Assembly: GCA_035353335.1 (NCBI GenBank) | Contig: DAOPZJ010000022.1 | Span: 1 to 40,664, forward strand | Reading direction: 5' to 3' | Source: Oscillospiraceae bacterium | Lineage (GTDB): Bacteria; Bacillota; Clostridia; Oscillospirales; JAKOTC01 | DNA length: 40,664 nucleotides | The notes under the pieces: generated by a model | The model's database searches: none | The model's input: the letters and a program-made list of their open reading frames with translations, nothing else | What the model was told of the DNA's origin: nothing | In this document: positions 16,903 through 26,006 of the stretch, piece by piece | How positions within the stretch are numbered: position 1 is the stretch's first letter | Layout of the letters: every line of letters begins with the position of its first letter | Program-made: the position numbers and the translations under genes

Positions 16903-18768
16903 TTATAACAGAATGGCGAGAAAGACCGCCGTTATGAGAGCGACGCCCGTAATCGCGAAGAAGAGATACCGCGCCAGACTGCCGTTGCTCGCGCGGCGCA
17001 GCATGTTTCCGGCGCCTTCGGTGAGCCGGACGATTCCCGTGTCGTAAACCCAACTTACGCCCCGCTCAATGCGCGAACAGAGCCATGAAAATCCGTTTAC
17101 CGCGTTCGTCAGCCAAACGTAGGGGTCAAACCGCTGTTTTTCCGCGGCGTGATAGATGTTTTTCAGCACCGGAGCGTCGTGGATGTGGTCCGCGGCGTTG
17201 ATCGGGCTCCCCGCTTTTTTGCACCCGTACAGGTGATCGCCGAGCGCAAGAAGCAGCGCGGCCATCGAAATCACGACAAGAAGGACGGATTTCGGCCATC
17301 CGGCGAACGATTCCGTATATCCGAGAGCCGAGCCGAACAGGCGGTCAATCGGCCAGGCGTTGAAGACGCCGAACAAGACACAGAAGACGGCCATGATCCC
17401 CATCGGGATCAAAAGCCCCGCGCCCGCTTCTCTGACGCTCTTTTTCCCGGGCAGCCTGAGCGTTCCCGAAAAGGCCGCGCGCCCCATCTTCAAAAAGGAG
17501 ACCGCCGTCAAAAACGCGCCGAGCAGCGCGCCGACATAAAAGACGGCATTGCTTTCGAGAGCCGCGTCGAAAATGAGTTCCTTGGAGAAAAAGCCGTTCA
17601 AGGGCGGCACACCGGAAATGGCGAGGCCGCAGACCGTGAAACAGACCATCGTGACCGGCATCTTTTTGCCGAGCCCGCCGATTTCGCGCAGGTCGGTCGT
17701 GCCGGTCTGTTTTTCGACTGCGCCCGCGGCCATGAACAGTCCGCTCTTATAGATCACGTGGTTGATCATATGGGCAAGCCCTCCGGCAATGCCGATCGGA
17801 AGCCCGGTGCCGAGGCCGAGCACCATATACCCGACCTGGCTGATCGCGTGGTAGGAGAGCAGCCGCTTCATATCTTTTTGAACTAACGCCATCGAGACAG
17901 CGAAAACGATTGTCAGCGTGCCGAGGGTCATGACCGCGACACTCATGCCGCTTCCGGGTTTTAAGTCATAGAGATCGGTGACGAGCCGCGCCGCGAGATA
18001 AATGCCCGCCAGTTTTTCGAGAGACCCCGGAAACGCCGCCAGAAACGGAGTCGGCGCGTCTGCCGCCGCATCCGGGATCCAGCTGTGAAACGGCATTGCC
18101 CCCGCTTTGCCGAGCGCGCCGAGCATCATGCAGCCAAACCCGACCGCGTTCAGTCCCGTGACCGGCAGTTTTTGAATTTCGCTGAGATAAGGGGTCTTTG
18201 CCGCGTACACGGTGACGGCGATGCCGAGCATCAGCAGCAGATCGGCCGTGCCCGACAACACCAGCGCCTTCACCGCGGTCTTCGGATTGTTTTTATTGTT
18301 GATCAATAAGATGCCGAGCAGGGTGCACAGAAGCCCTTCCCAGAAAAAGAGCATGACTCCGAGATGGTCGGAGAGGAAAGCGCCGTTCAGCATCGCGAGG
18401 CTGACGAACAGATAAAACAGAAAGCGCCCCGCATAGGCCTTTTCTTTTAAAAACACCGCGCTGTAAACGCCGACGACGCAAATCACGGCGGCGGTCAGCA
18501 GTAAAAACAGCGCCGGGAACCGGCTGACGCGGAGGGCCATGTCGAATCCGGGCCCCGCGAAGGGAAATCTCACGGAAAATCCGCCGGAGCGGTAAAGGGC
18601 AGCGGCAAAAAGCAGATTCGCTGCGCAAACCGCAAGCGTCAAAATAAGCCGGAGTATGTGATCTTTCTTCGCCAGCCGGATAAGAATCGCGAAAACTGCC
18701 GGTAATGCGACCATACCCCAAAGGAGATTCGCTCCGTTTTTCAAAAAAGAACTGATTAAATCAAACAT
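16903..18768 (-). CDS. Antiporter-like subunit 2, NuoL type with C-terminal lateral helix
   Basis: This 621-residue protein keeps the antiporter core (Glu in FFWEGLLCT; KAGAMPFHSWIPDAAADAPT; Lys in GSLEKLAGIY and HVIYKSGLF). It also has a C-terminal extension of about 120 residues. The extension (VYDTGIVRLTEGAGNMLRR and a final membrane helix) resembles the end of NuoL, whose long amphipathic helix HL runs along the membrane arm. This makes it the probable distal subunit. The ribosome binding site is GGGAGGTAAAG. It starts four bases after the stop of the first antiporter-like gene. Confidence 0.92.
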   Translation of the reverse strand: MFDLISSFLKNGANLLWGMVALPAVFAILIRLAKKDHILRLILTLAVCAANLLFAAALYRSGGFSVRFPFAGPGFDMALRVSRFPALFLLLTAAVICVVGVYSAVFLKEKAYAGRFLFYLFVSLAMLNGAFLSDHLGVMLFFWEGLLCTLLGILLINNKNNPKTAVKALVLSGTADLLLMLGIAVTVYAAKTPYLSEIQKLPVTGLNAVGFGCMMLGALGKAGAMPFHSWIPDAAADAPTPFLAAFPGSLEKLAGIYLAARLVTDLYDLKPGSGMSVAVMTLGTLTIVFAVSMALVQKDMKRLLSYHAISQVGYMVLGLGTGLPIGIAGGLAHMINHVIYKSGLFMAAGAVEKQTGTTDLREIGGLGKKMPVTMVCFTVCGLAISGVPPLNGFFSKELIFDAALESNAVFYVGALLGAFLTAVSFLKMGRAAFSGTLRLPGKKSVREAGAGLLIPMGIMAVFCVLFGVFNAWPIDRLFGSALGYTESFAGWPKSVLLVVISMAALLLALGDHLYGCKKAGSPINAADHIHDAPVLKNIYHAAEKQRFDPYVWLTNAVNGFSWLCSRIERGVSWVYDTGIVRLTEGAGNMLRRASNGSLARYLFFAITGVALITAVFLAILL

Positions 18769-18772
18769 ATCT

Positions 18773-20182
18773 TTACCTCCCGATCAAGGCAGCAAGCCCG
18801 GAGGGGATGCCGATGAAGATTCCGAGCAAGAGCGAAAGAGAAGCCAGAATCACGACCGACGTCACCATGACCGGAGACCCCTCTTTGACTTCCGGGAAGG
18901 TCTGCGGTCCCAAAAAGACCTTGAAAAAGAGCCGCATCAGATACATCACGGTCATCACCGCGCCGAGGATGAAGGCGATCGCAAGCGCGATGTTTCCCGA
19001 AGAGACGATGCCGCCGATCACGAGGTATTTCGCGAAGAACCCGCCGAACGGTGGAATTCCCATGACCGAAAAGGCACAGAAGAGGAACGCGAGCGCCGTG
19101 AGCGGCATGCGTTTATAAAGCCCGCCCATTTTGGTGATGTCTTTCGTATGCGTCGTGTGTTCCACAATACCCGCGCAGAGGAAAAGCCCGCCTTTGGCGA
19201 CGCTGTGCATCAAAATATACAGCATCCCGCCGATGAGGCCGGTTTCGTTTCCGGCAGACAGTCCGGCGAGGATGAACGCGAGCTGGCTGATGGTGGAATA
19301 GGCGATGACGCGCTTGATGTTGTTTTCGCGCATCGCGACTCCGGCGCTGATGAGCGCGCTGACCGCGGCGATGACCGGCACCGCGACGGTAAACGCCTTG
19401 TCGATGTCAAACGTCACAACGAACAATCTCGCGTAGGCGTATACGCCGATTTTGACGAGCACCGCGGCATGCAGCAGCGAAGTGACCGGAGAGGGCGCGA
19501 CGCCCGCGTCCGGCAGCCAGCTGTGCAGCGGGAAGGTCGCCGACTTGGACAAAATTCCGAACAGAATCAGCACGACCGCCCACGATGGGACCGAAACGCC
19601 CTTCATCGCGGCAAGGTCAAAAGTACCCGTCTGCCCGTAGATTCCGACAAACCCGATGAGCATGACCAAAGCGCCGCCGACGGTGATCAGAAACGCCTTG
19701 TTGGCGCTGCGGATTTCGGTCTCGCCCCGGTAAAAGCCGATCAGCCGCCAGCAGCAGATCGCGGCGATCTCCCAGAAGATATAAATGAAAATCAAGTTCG
19801 TCGAAAAGACGAGACCCATCATCGCCCCGATAAAAAGGGTCACCATGAAATAATATTCGTTTTGATTTTCATCATGCTTGATATATCCGAAGGAATAAAG
19901 CACGATGATAAAAGCGACGGCAGAGGATGTCATTGCCATAAAGACCGCAAGCGCGTCCGCGTAAAAACCGAAACTCATCCCGAGCGGCAGGTCAGCGTGC
20001 AGAGAGACCGGAGAACCGGAAAGCAGACCCGGCAGGGTGAGAGCCGCGCAGGCGAAAGCCGCGGCGACAAAGGCAAGCGCGGCGCCGTTGCGCAGTTTCG
20101 GGCCGATCTTCCCCAAAAGCGGGAGAAAACAGGCGCCGGCTAACGGTATGAAGATACTTAAGAGGAGAAAAATCTGTTCCAT
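18773..20182 (-). CDS. Antiporter-like subunit 1 (NuoM/MrpD type)
   Basis: The protein starting at ATG 20182 (MEQIFLLLSIFIPLAGACF) has 469 residues and about 14 helices. Its marks are the Glu in IYIFWEIAAICCW, the motif KSATFPLHSWLPDAGVAPSP, and Lys in VLVKIGVYAY and SVAKGGLFLC. The reading frame stays open upstream to 20512, but that part runs through the end of hypE and is not membrane-like, so it is not coding. It is the first gene after a separate promoter and hairpin leader, so the structural genes can be expressed apart from the hyp genes. Confidence 0.92.
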   Translation of the reverse strand: MEQIFLLLSIFIPLAGACFLPLLGKIGPKLRNGAALAFVAAAFACAALTLPGLLSGSPVSLHADLPLGMSFGFYADALAVFMAMTSSAVAFIIVLYSFGYIKHDENQNEYYFMVTLFIGAMMGLVFSTNLIFIYIFWEIAAICCWRLIGFYRGETEIRSANKAFLITVGGALVMLIGFVGIYGQTGTFDLAAMKGVSVPSWAVVLILFGILSKSATFPLHSWLPDAGVAPSPVTSLLHAAVLVKIGVYAYARLFVVTFDIDKAFTVAVPVIAAVSALISAGVAMRENNIKRVIAYSTISQLAFILAGLSAGNETGLIGGMLYILMHSVAKGGLFLCAGIVEHTTHTKDITKMGGLYKRMPLTALAFLFCAFSVMGIPPFGGFFAKYLVIGGIVSSGNIALAIAFILGAVMTVMYLMRLFFKVFLGPQTFPEVKEGSPVMVTSVVILASLSLLLGIFIGIPSGLAALIGR

Positions 20183-20220
20183 TTCGATGTCCCTTGATTC
20201 TCCGTTCAAAGAATAAATGG

Positions 20221-20265
20221 CCTTGTTGCAATTAAGCTGTTCTGAGGCAGCTTTTGACAATAAGG
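20221..20265 (-). promoter_or_regulatory. Leader hairpin of the hydrogenase structural genes
   Basis: In the transcript CCTTATTG and CAACAAGG form an outer stem (7 of 8 paired). AAGCTG and CAGCTT form an inner stem around CCTCAGAA. The element spans 45 bases between the candidate promoter and the first antiporter-like gene. No T run follows, so it is not a plain terminator. It could stabilise the transcript or regulate it. The structure is seen directly; its function is a guess. Confidence 0.55.
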
Positions 20266-20282
20266 TCCATGAGCAATAGTTA

Positions 20283-20311
20283 ATTGTATGCCTGTTTGCA
20301 TATAAAGTCAA
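20283..20311 (-). promoter_or_regulatory. Internal promoter for the hydrogenase structural genes
   Basis: On the minus strand TTGACT (20306-20311), a 17-base spacer and TACAAT (20283-20288) closely match the sigma-A consensus. It sits directly after the hypE stop and gives a leader of about 95 bases before the ATG at 20182. Confidence 0.75.
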
Positions 20312-20321
20312 ACGGTATTTT

Positions 20322-21344
20322 TCAGCAAATTCTGGGGAGCAGTCCGCCTCTCGGCAAAATGATTTTCCGGCTTGTCCCCCAGGGTGTGACCGCATAGACA
20401 TTTCCCCCTTTTTTGCCTTCTTTGACTTCTTTGACTTCTTTGACTTCTCCGATGATTGCAGCGTCTTTTCCGATTTTAGTTGAACGCAGCGCTGTAAGCG
20501 TTTGAAGGGCAAATCGTTCGGGCACGGACAGCAGCATAATCCCCTCGTTCGCGATCAACAACGGCTCCAGCCCGAGCATCCGGCAGGCCGCCGAGACGTC
20601 GCTGCGCACCGGCAGGCATTCATCGTATATCGCAATATCAATCCCGTCATAAACCCATTCGCAAAGAGTCGCCGCGACGCCGCCGCGCGTCGGGTCGCGC
20701 ATCGCGTGGATCTCAAATCCTTTTTGCAAAACGCCGTCCGCGAGTGCCGCAAGAGGGGCGGCGTCGCTTAGAATCGGCGGAGAAAATTCCATCTTTTCGC
20801 GCGCGGCCATGACCGCCATGCCGTGCGAAGCCATGTTCCCGCTGATGAGAATTTTATCGCCCGGCATCGCTTTTTGCGCAAGCGGAGGCCTGTTTTTTGA
20901 AAATATGCCGACCCCGGCCGTGTTGATGAAAATCCCGTCTGCGCTGCCGCCCTCGACCACTTTGGTGTCTCCGGTCACTATCGAAACGCCCGCTTCTTTT
21001 GCGGTCTCGGCCATCGAGGCGATAATGCGGCGTAACACATCCGTCTCAAAGCCCGCTTCGAGGATCATTCCGACCGAGATATATTTGGGTACCGCGCCGC
21101 TGACCGCAAGATCGTTGACCGTGCCGCAGATACTGAGCCGCCCGATGTCGCCGCCGGGGAAAAACAGCGGTTTGATCACAAAACTGTCGGTGGTGAACGC
21201 GATTTTTTCGCCCGCCTCGCAGACCGCCGAATCGGTCAGGGGATTGAGCATATTGTTTGAAAAAGCCGGCAGAAATATTTCTTCGACCAGTTCGCGGCAG
21301 GCCTGTCCGCCCGACCCGTGGGCAAGCGTGATCTTGTCCTGCAT
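20322..21344 (-). CDS. hypE: HypE, carbamoyl dehydratase for the hydrogenase CN ligand
   Basis: The 340-residue protein begins with MQDKITLAHGSGGQACRELV and ends with PRIC, the conserved C-terminal cysteine that receives the carbamoyl group from HypF and is dehydrated to thiocyanate using ATP. The AIR-synthase-like ATP-binding segments (ISVGMILEAGFE, GDTKVVEGG) are present. Near residue 315 three copies of the 9-base unit encoding Glu-Val-Lys form an unusual insertion just before the C-terminal region. The ribosome binding site is GGAGGAGATG, placed within the end of hypD. Confidence 0.96.
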   Translation of the reverse strand: MQDKITLAHGSGGQACRELVEEIFLPAFSNNMLNPLTDSAVCEAGEKIAFTTDSFVIKPLFFPGGDIGRLSICGTVNDLAVSGAVPKYISVGMILEAGFETDVLRRIIASMAETAKEAGVSIVTGDTKVVEGGSADGIFINTAGVGIFSKNRPPLAQKAMPGDKILISGNMASHGMAVMAAREKMEFSPPILSDAAPLAALADGVLQKGFEIHAMRDPTRGGVAATLCEWVYDGIDIAIYDECLPVRSDVSAACRMLGLEPLLIANEGIMLLSVPERFALQTLTALRSTKIGKDAAIIGEVKEVKEVKEGKKGGNVYAVTPWGTSRKIILPRGGLLPRIC

Positions 21345-21346
21345 CT

Positions 21347-22414
21347 TTATTCATCTCCTCCGTATCTGTAATAAGCCGCACATGCGCCTTCAGACGACAC
21401 CATACACGCGCCGAGCGGCTTTTCCGGCGTACATGTCTTCCCGAAATTCGCACAATCGGTCGGCACGTTCTTCCCGCAGAGCACGCGGGCGCAGATGCAG
21501 CCCTTTGCCTCCGGAATCTCTTCCCTTCGGATTTCGAACTGCCGCGCCGCGTCGAATTTTTGATAACGCGCTCTGATTTTCAGCCCGCTGCCTTTTATCT
21601 CACCGAGACCGCGCCAAAGCGCGTCACAGGGCTCGAACACTTTATCAAGAAGCGAAAGCGCGTTCTTGTTCCCCCCCGCCGTAACCGCTCCCGGATAGGC
21701 ATTGACGCAGTTCTTTTCTCCGTTTCGCAGCATACTCACGATACAAAATAACGCCGTCATGATCTCCCGCGGTTCAAATCCCGAGACGGCGGCGGGCAGC
21801 CCGAGCTCGTCCGCGACAAAGGAAAAAACGTCCGCGCCCGTGATCGCCGCCACATGCCCCGGGCAGAGCAATGCGTCAATTTTGCTCCCGCCTTTCAATA
21901 ATTGCCGGATGGCCGTCGGCATGGTCTTGTGGGCACTCAAAACACTCAGATTGTCGATCTTCAGGTTGTCCGCGGCCTCGATCAGCGCGGCGGTAAGGGG
22001 CGCTGTGGTCTCAAAGCCGATCCCGAAATAGACCACCCTTTTTTCGGGGTTTCTTTGCGCGATCGCCAAAGCGTCCATGGGTGAGGTCACCATCCGGACG
22101 TCTTTTCCGCTCTCATAGAGGGAATATAAACTTTTGTCGCCGCAGGGCACCCGCAGCATGTCCCCGAAGCAAGTGAAAATCGCATCGTCTTCATTCGCAA
22201 TGGAAAGCGCTGCCGCGATATCTTTTTGCGCCGTGACGCACACGGGACAGCCCGGGCCTGACACCAGCCGGATATTTTTCGGCAGCAGCTGGCCGATGCC
22301 GTATCTGCGGACGGCAAACGTGTGCGTGCCGCAGACCTCCATGATTTGAATCGGCCCCAAATCCGCCGCCAGCTTTTCAATGCCGTTTTTTAATTCGATG
22401 ATGTCGTGCTTCAT
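21347..22414 (-). CDS. hypD: HypD, Fe(CN)2CO assembly scaffold
   Basis: The 355-residue protein has the conserved motifs MEVCGTHTFAVRRYGI (about 24-39), SGPGCPVCVT (about 52-61) and a cysteine-rich C-terminus (CICARVLCGKNVPTDC and later cysteines) that ligates a [4Fe-4S] cluster. Together with HypC it carries iron while cyanide and CO ligands are attached. Its start overlaps the hypC stop by four bases. Confidence 0.96.
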   Translation of the reverse strand: MKHDIIELKNGIEKLAADLGPIQIMEVCGTHTFAVRRYGIGQLLPKNIRLVSGPGCPVCVTAQKDIAAALSIANEDDAIFTCFGDMLRVPCGDKSLYSLYESGKDVRMVTSPMDALAIAQRNPEKRVVYFGIGFETTAPLTAALIEAADNLKIDNLSVLSAHKTMPTAIRQLLKGGSKIDALLCPGHVAAITGADVFSFVADELGLPAAVSGFEPREIMTALFCIVSMLRNGEKNCVNAYPGAVTAGGNKNALSLLDKVFEPCDALWRGLGEIKGSGLKIRARYQKFDAARQFEIRREEIPEAKGCICARVLCGKNVPTDCANFGKTCTPEKPLGACMVSSEGACAAYYRYGGDE

Positions 22415-22638
22415 GGTTGTAAATTATGCCCCATCACTTCGTCGATCAGCGCGTCGAGTTCCCCGCCCTCATCTTTATCGAGAATCTGAATGACAAACCC
22501 CGCATGCACCAGGGCGTATTCACCCGGCCTGGCGTTCGGAAAAAGCCGTAAGCTCGCGCTTTTGGTCACGCCGCCGTAATCGATCTGCGCGGTTCCGTCT
22601 TTGATTTCGATGATTTTCCCCGGTATCGCAAGGCACAT
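22411..22638 (-). CDS. hypC: HypC, iron-carrying hydrogenase chaperone
   Basis: The protein is about 75 residues and begins MCLAIPGKIIEI. The cysteine at position 2 must follow the removed methionine to work in iron transfer, so the ATG at 22638 is the true start rather than the GTG three codons earlier. It binds HypD and then the immature large subunit. It overlaps hypD downstream, and its start lies just past the end of hypF. Confidence 0.95.
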   Translation of the reverse strand: MCLAIPGKIIEIKDGTAQIDYGGVTKSASLRLFPNARPGEYALVHAGFVIQILDKDEGGELDALIDEVMGHNLQP

Positions 22639-22643
22639 ATTGT

Positions 22644-24884
22644 TCACCCCATCCTTTTCGCCGCCGCGGCGGCCTGCCCGAAAGAGATCCCGCCGTCATT
22701 CGCGGGCACTTTCTCATTCGAATAAACTTGAAACCCGCGCTTTTGTAAATTTTCGATCCCGTTCCCGAGCAAAAACGCGTTTTGAAACACCCCGCCCGAC
22801 AGCGCGACCGTATTGCATCCGGTCTTTTTTTTCATGAGGACGGCGGAATCAACGAGCAGACGCGCCATGGCGCGGTGAAATTTCGCGGAGATGACACCCT
22901 TTCCGCAGCCCGCTTTGACGTCGTCCACGATGTCGCGAATCATCTGCCGCCAGTCGAAGATCATCATACCGCTTTGAACTCCGATCTCTAAACCGTAACT
23001 GCCGTTTTCGGAATCGTCCAAAACCCCCTCGAGCGCGACGGCGGCCTGCCCCTCAAAGGACACATGCGTTTTGATTCCGGCGAGCGCCGCGGCTGCGTCA
23101 AACAACCGTCCTGCCCCCGAAGTCAGCGGCCATCCGTCCTGATCCCCGCGTTTTAATAACAAACTTGCCTCGTCGGCGTATCGCGGATAAAAGTCTAACG
23201 CGGCATCTCTGCCGCAGGCGATGTCGAGCATCGCAAGCGCCATGCGCCACGGTTCGCGGATGGCGGCCTCCCCGCCGAACAGCGGCGCGTACAGCAGATG
23301 CCCGATCCGCTCGCTTTTTCCGATGCCGCCGAACAGGGCTTCTCCGCCCCAGACCGCGCCGTCGGTCCCGTACCCCGTCCCGTCGAAAATCAGTCCGACC
23401 GCGTTTTCAAGATGGTGTTCCGCCAAAACGGAGGCGAAATGCGCGTGGTGGTGCTGAATCTCGAGAACGGGCAGCGTCCCTTTATAACGTTCCGCGTACC
23501 TCGTCGAGACGTAATCCGGATGTATGTCGCAGGCGATCGCTTCCGGTTTTGCCTCGAACAGCCGCTGAAACGACTCGATTTCCGATTCGTAAAACGCGGC
23601 CGCGTCCATGTCGTCGAGGTCGCCGATGTGCCCGCTCAAAAAGGCGTTTTCACCCTTTGCGAGACAAAAAGTATTTTTCTGCTGCGCGCCGAGTGATAAA
23701 ATCACTTTGCGGTTGCCGTTCAGCTTTACGGGCTCCGGCACATACCCGCGCGCCCGTCGGATCAACCGGGGCGCACCCGCCGCCGCCATGCAGACGCTGT
23801 CGTCTACCCTTCGGAAAATCGGCCGGTTGTGGGAAAGCATCGCGTCCGCCATTGTAAAAAGACGGTTTATTGCTATTTCGTCATCGAAAATCATCGGGCT
23901 GTCGGAGAGGTTCGCGCTCGTCATCACCAGCGCCTCGTGATTTTGCATGATCAGACCGTGTAACGGCGTATAGGGCAGCATCACGCCGAGCCGCCCGTTT
24001 TCCGGCGCGATGCTTTCTGCGAACGCGCACCTATCGGTCTTTTGTAACAGCACGATCGGCTTTTTCTCGGAGAGGAGCAATGCTTCTTCGGTCTCATCGA
24101 TATCGAAAAACCGCCTTACGGTCCCGATATCGCGCAGCATCAGCGCAAAGGGCTTGTCAAAACGAATCTTGTTTCGGCGCAGCCGCGCAACCGCCGCCTC
24201 ATTCGCCGCGTCACAGGCGAGGTGATACCCACCGAGCCCTTTTAAAGCGACGATGCCGCCGTTTTTAACACACTCGCCGAATAATGAAATCGGGTCGCCC
24301 TGCTGCAAAACTCCGTTTTTATAAAAACCGAGATGCGGCCCGCAGGCCGGGCAGGCGTTCGGCTGCGCGTGAAACCGCCTGTCAAAGGGATTTTCATATT
24401 CCTCTTTGCAGTCCTTGCACTGCAAAAATCCTGCCATCGTCGTGTTTTTTCGGTCATACGGGACGTCGCGGATGATCGAAAAACGCGGCCCGCAGTCGGT
24501 GCAGTTGGTGAAAGCGTACCGGTACCGCCGGTTGTTTTTGTCCGCGATGTCCGCCGCGCAGGCCGCGCAGATCCCGATGTCGGGCGAGATCAGCGCGTCT
24601 TTCGCGCCCGTGCCGCTTGCTCGGATCACGAAATCCCGATTGCCGCGCAAAAGCATTTTTTTCGCGTCGACACGGTCGATCCGGGCCAACACCGGCGGAC
24701 GTTTTTGAAGCGCCGCGAGAAACTCCTCACAGGCGCGCTCCTCCCCCTCGATCTCGGCGTAGACGCCCTCGGGGGTGTTCTGCACAAATCCCGCAAGCGA
24801 CAGGGACTTCGCCAGCCTAAACACAAACGGACGAAACCCGACGCCCTGCACTATGCCCCTGACGACAATCGAATAACGGATCAT
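22644..24884 (-). CDS. hypF: HypF, carbamoyltransferase
   Basis: The 746-residue protein has all expected domains: acylphosphatase-like (GIVQGVGFRPFVFRLA, about 10-25), two zinc fingers (Cys106/109/128/131 and Cys156/159/178/181), a YrdC-like domain (about 200-380) and a C-terminal Kae1-like domain with EIQHHHAHFASVLAEH. It makes carbamoyl-AMP from carbamoyl phosphate and transfers the carbamoyl group to the HypE cysteine. Its start overlaps hypB by four bases. Confidence 0.97.
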   Translation of the reverse strand: MIRYSIVVRGIVQGVGFRPFVFRLAKSLSLAGFVQNTPEGVYAEIEGEERACEEFLAALQKRPPVLARIDRVDAKKMLLRGNRDFVIRASGTGAKDALISPDIGICAACAADIADKNNRRYRYAFTNCTDCGPRFSIIRDVPYDRKNTTMAGFLQCKDCKEEYENPFDRRFHAQPNACPACGPHLGFYKNGVLQQGDPISLFGECVKNGGIVALKGLGGYHLACDAANEAAVARLRRNKIRFDKPFALMLRDIGTVRRFFDIDETEEALLLSEKKPIVLLQKTDRCAFAESIAPENGRLGVMLPYTPLHGLIMQNHEALVMTSANLSDSPMIFDDEIAINRLFTMADAMLSHNRPIFRRVDDSVCMAAAGAPRLIRRARGYVPEPVKLNGNRKVILSLGAQQKNTFCLAKGENAFLSGHIGDLDDMDAAAFYESEIESFQRLFEAKPEAIACDIHPDYVSTRYAERYKGTLPVLEIQHHHAHFASVLAEHHLENAVGLIFDGTGYGTDGAVWGGEALFGGIGKSERIGHLLYAPLFGGEAAIREPWRMALAMLDIACGRDAALDFYPRYADEASLLLKRGDQDGWPLTSGAGRLFDAAAALAGIKTHVSFEGQAAVALEGVLDDSENGSYGLEIGVQSGMMIFDWRQMIRDIVDDVKAGCGKGVISAKFHRAMARLLVDSAVLMKKKTGCNTVALSGGVFQNAFLLGNGIENLQKRGFQVYSNEKVPANDGGISFGQAAAAAKRMG

Positions 24885-25549
24885 CGGATTTTTTTCAAAT
24901 CGGCCTGCGCGATGATGAATCGGATCAACTCATCCGCGTGATAAACGCCGTCTTTTTTCCCCGTCTCAAAAATCTCGATTTGGGGATGGATGCCGGTGAT
25001 GTACTGTTTCATCGTATCGATGTTTGCGTCCACATAGGGCAGCAGGTCGGTTTTGGTCAGCACGGCGGCGCCGGCGTTCAAAAACGCGAGCGGGTATTTC
25101 AACGGCTTGTCCTCGCCCTCGGCGACGCTCAAAACCACCATTAAAAGGTCTTCGCCCAAATCGAATTCCGCCGGGCAGACGAGATTTCCCACATTTTCGA
25201 TGATGAGCAGGTCAAGCGAATCGAGGTCAAGCTTTTCAAGTTGATTTTCAATCATCTTCGCGTCGAGATGGCAGCCGCCGTCGGTGTTGATCTGAACAGC
25301 GGCAACGCCGGTTTTTTGAATGCGCAGCGCGTCATTTTGCGTGGCGATATCGCCCTCGATCACCGCAATTCGCAATTGTTTTTGCAGTTTCGGCAGGATG
25401 TTCTCAAGCAGCGTCGTCTTGCCCGAACCCGGCGACCCCATGACGTTCAGCACATAAACGCCCTTCGCCTTGAATTTCTCCCGATTCACCGCCGCGATTT
25501 TATTATTATATTCATACAATTCTTCGTCGATTTCAATTTCTTTAATCAT
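24881..25549 (-). CDS. hypB: HypB, nickel-insertion GTPase
   Basis: Starting at ATG 25549, which has AAGGATGG upstream, the protein has 222 residues. It shows the P loop GSPGSGKT (38-45), the metal-site Cys93-His94 in GGCHLDAKM, ENVGNLVCPAEFD (118-130, Cys125) and the base-recognition motif TKTDLL. There is no N-terminal His-rich stretch, so it probably does not store nickel. A longer reading frame to 25597 adds residues without a good ribosome binding site. It works with HypA to insert nickel. Confidence 0.95.
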   Translation of the reverse strand: MIKEIEIDEELYEYNNKIAAVNREKFKAKGVYVLNVMGSPGSGKTTLLENILPKLQKQLRIAVIEGDIATQNDALRIQKTGVAAVQINTDGGCHLDAKMIENQLEKLDLDSLDLLIIENVGNLVCPAEFDLGEDLLMVVLSVAEGEDKPLKYPLAFLNAGAAVLTKTDLLPYVDANIDTMKQYITGIHPQIEIFETGKKDGVYHADELIRFIIAQADLKKIR

Positions 25550-25593
25550 AATAAGGGCCATCCTTAAGCAGATTGGGTTGAAAAATGAATTTT

Positions 25594-25944
25594 TCAACCT
25601 TCTTCCTCACATTCCAGACACTTTAAATAAACCTCTTCGCCGCTGATAATCGTAAAATTCCTGCTTTTGCAATTTGGGCAGACGATCGGAAACCCGTCGG
25701 CCTCGTATTCATGCCCGCAGTCCGGGCAGTGAATTTTCGCGGGCAGCTGTTCCGTCTCCAGTTTCGCGCCTTTGAAAACCCCGTCCCGCGTCATCGCTTC
25801 AAAGGCAAATAAAAACGCGTCCGGCAGGACGTTGGCAAACCGCCCGATTGAGACGGTCACCCGGTTGACCCGGGTCACGCTGCGCCCTTCGAGCGCGCGC
25901 GCCGCCGCATCCATCAAATTTTGCATCAGCGCCGTCTCATGCAT
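25594..25944 (-). CDS. hypA: HypA, nickel metallochaperone
   Basis: The 116-residue protein begins MHETALMQN, with the His2 and Glu3 that bind nickel. It carries a zinc site made of Cys73, Cys76, Cys89 and Cys92 (CPDC and CPNC). It is the first gene of the hyp cluster and has a strong promoter about 65-90 bases upstream. The ribosome binding site is GAAAGGGGC. Confidence 0.96.
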   Translation of the reverse strand: MHETALMQNLMDAAARALEGRSVTRVNRVTVSIGRFANVLPDAFLFAFEAMTRDGVFKGAKLETEQLPAKIHCPDCGHEYEADGFPIVCPNCKSRNFTIISGEEVYLKCLECEEEG

Positions 25945-26006
25945 GCCGTTTGCCCCTTTCGCCCGAATCGGAGAAAGGCCGGGATTGCCCGTCTCCGCAA
26001 CTGATT

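Noticed and set aside
10108..20182. Respiratory complex I (NADH dehydrogenase)
   Set aside because: The NuoD-like subunit keeps both nickel CxxC motifs, no NuoE, NuoF or NuoG is present, and hyp genes and a HycI protease accompany the locus.
20183..20512. Long Lys-rich N-terminal extension of the first antiporter-like subunit
   Set aside because: It runs through the end of hypE in another frame, crosses the promoter and hairpin, and is unlike the family; the ATG at 20182 starts a normal protein.
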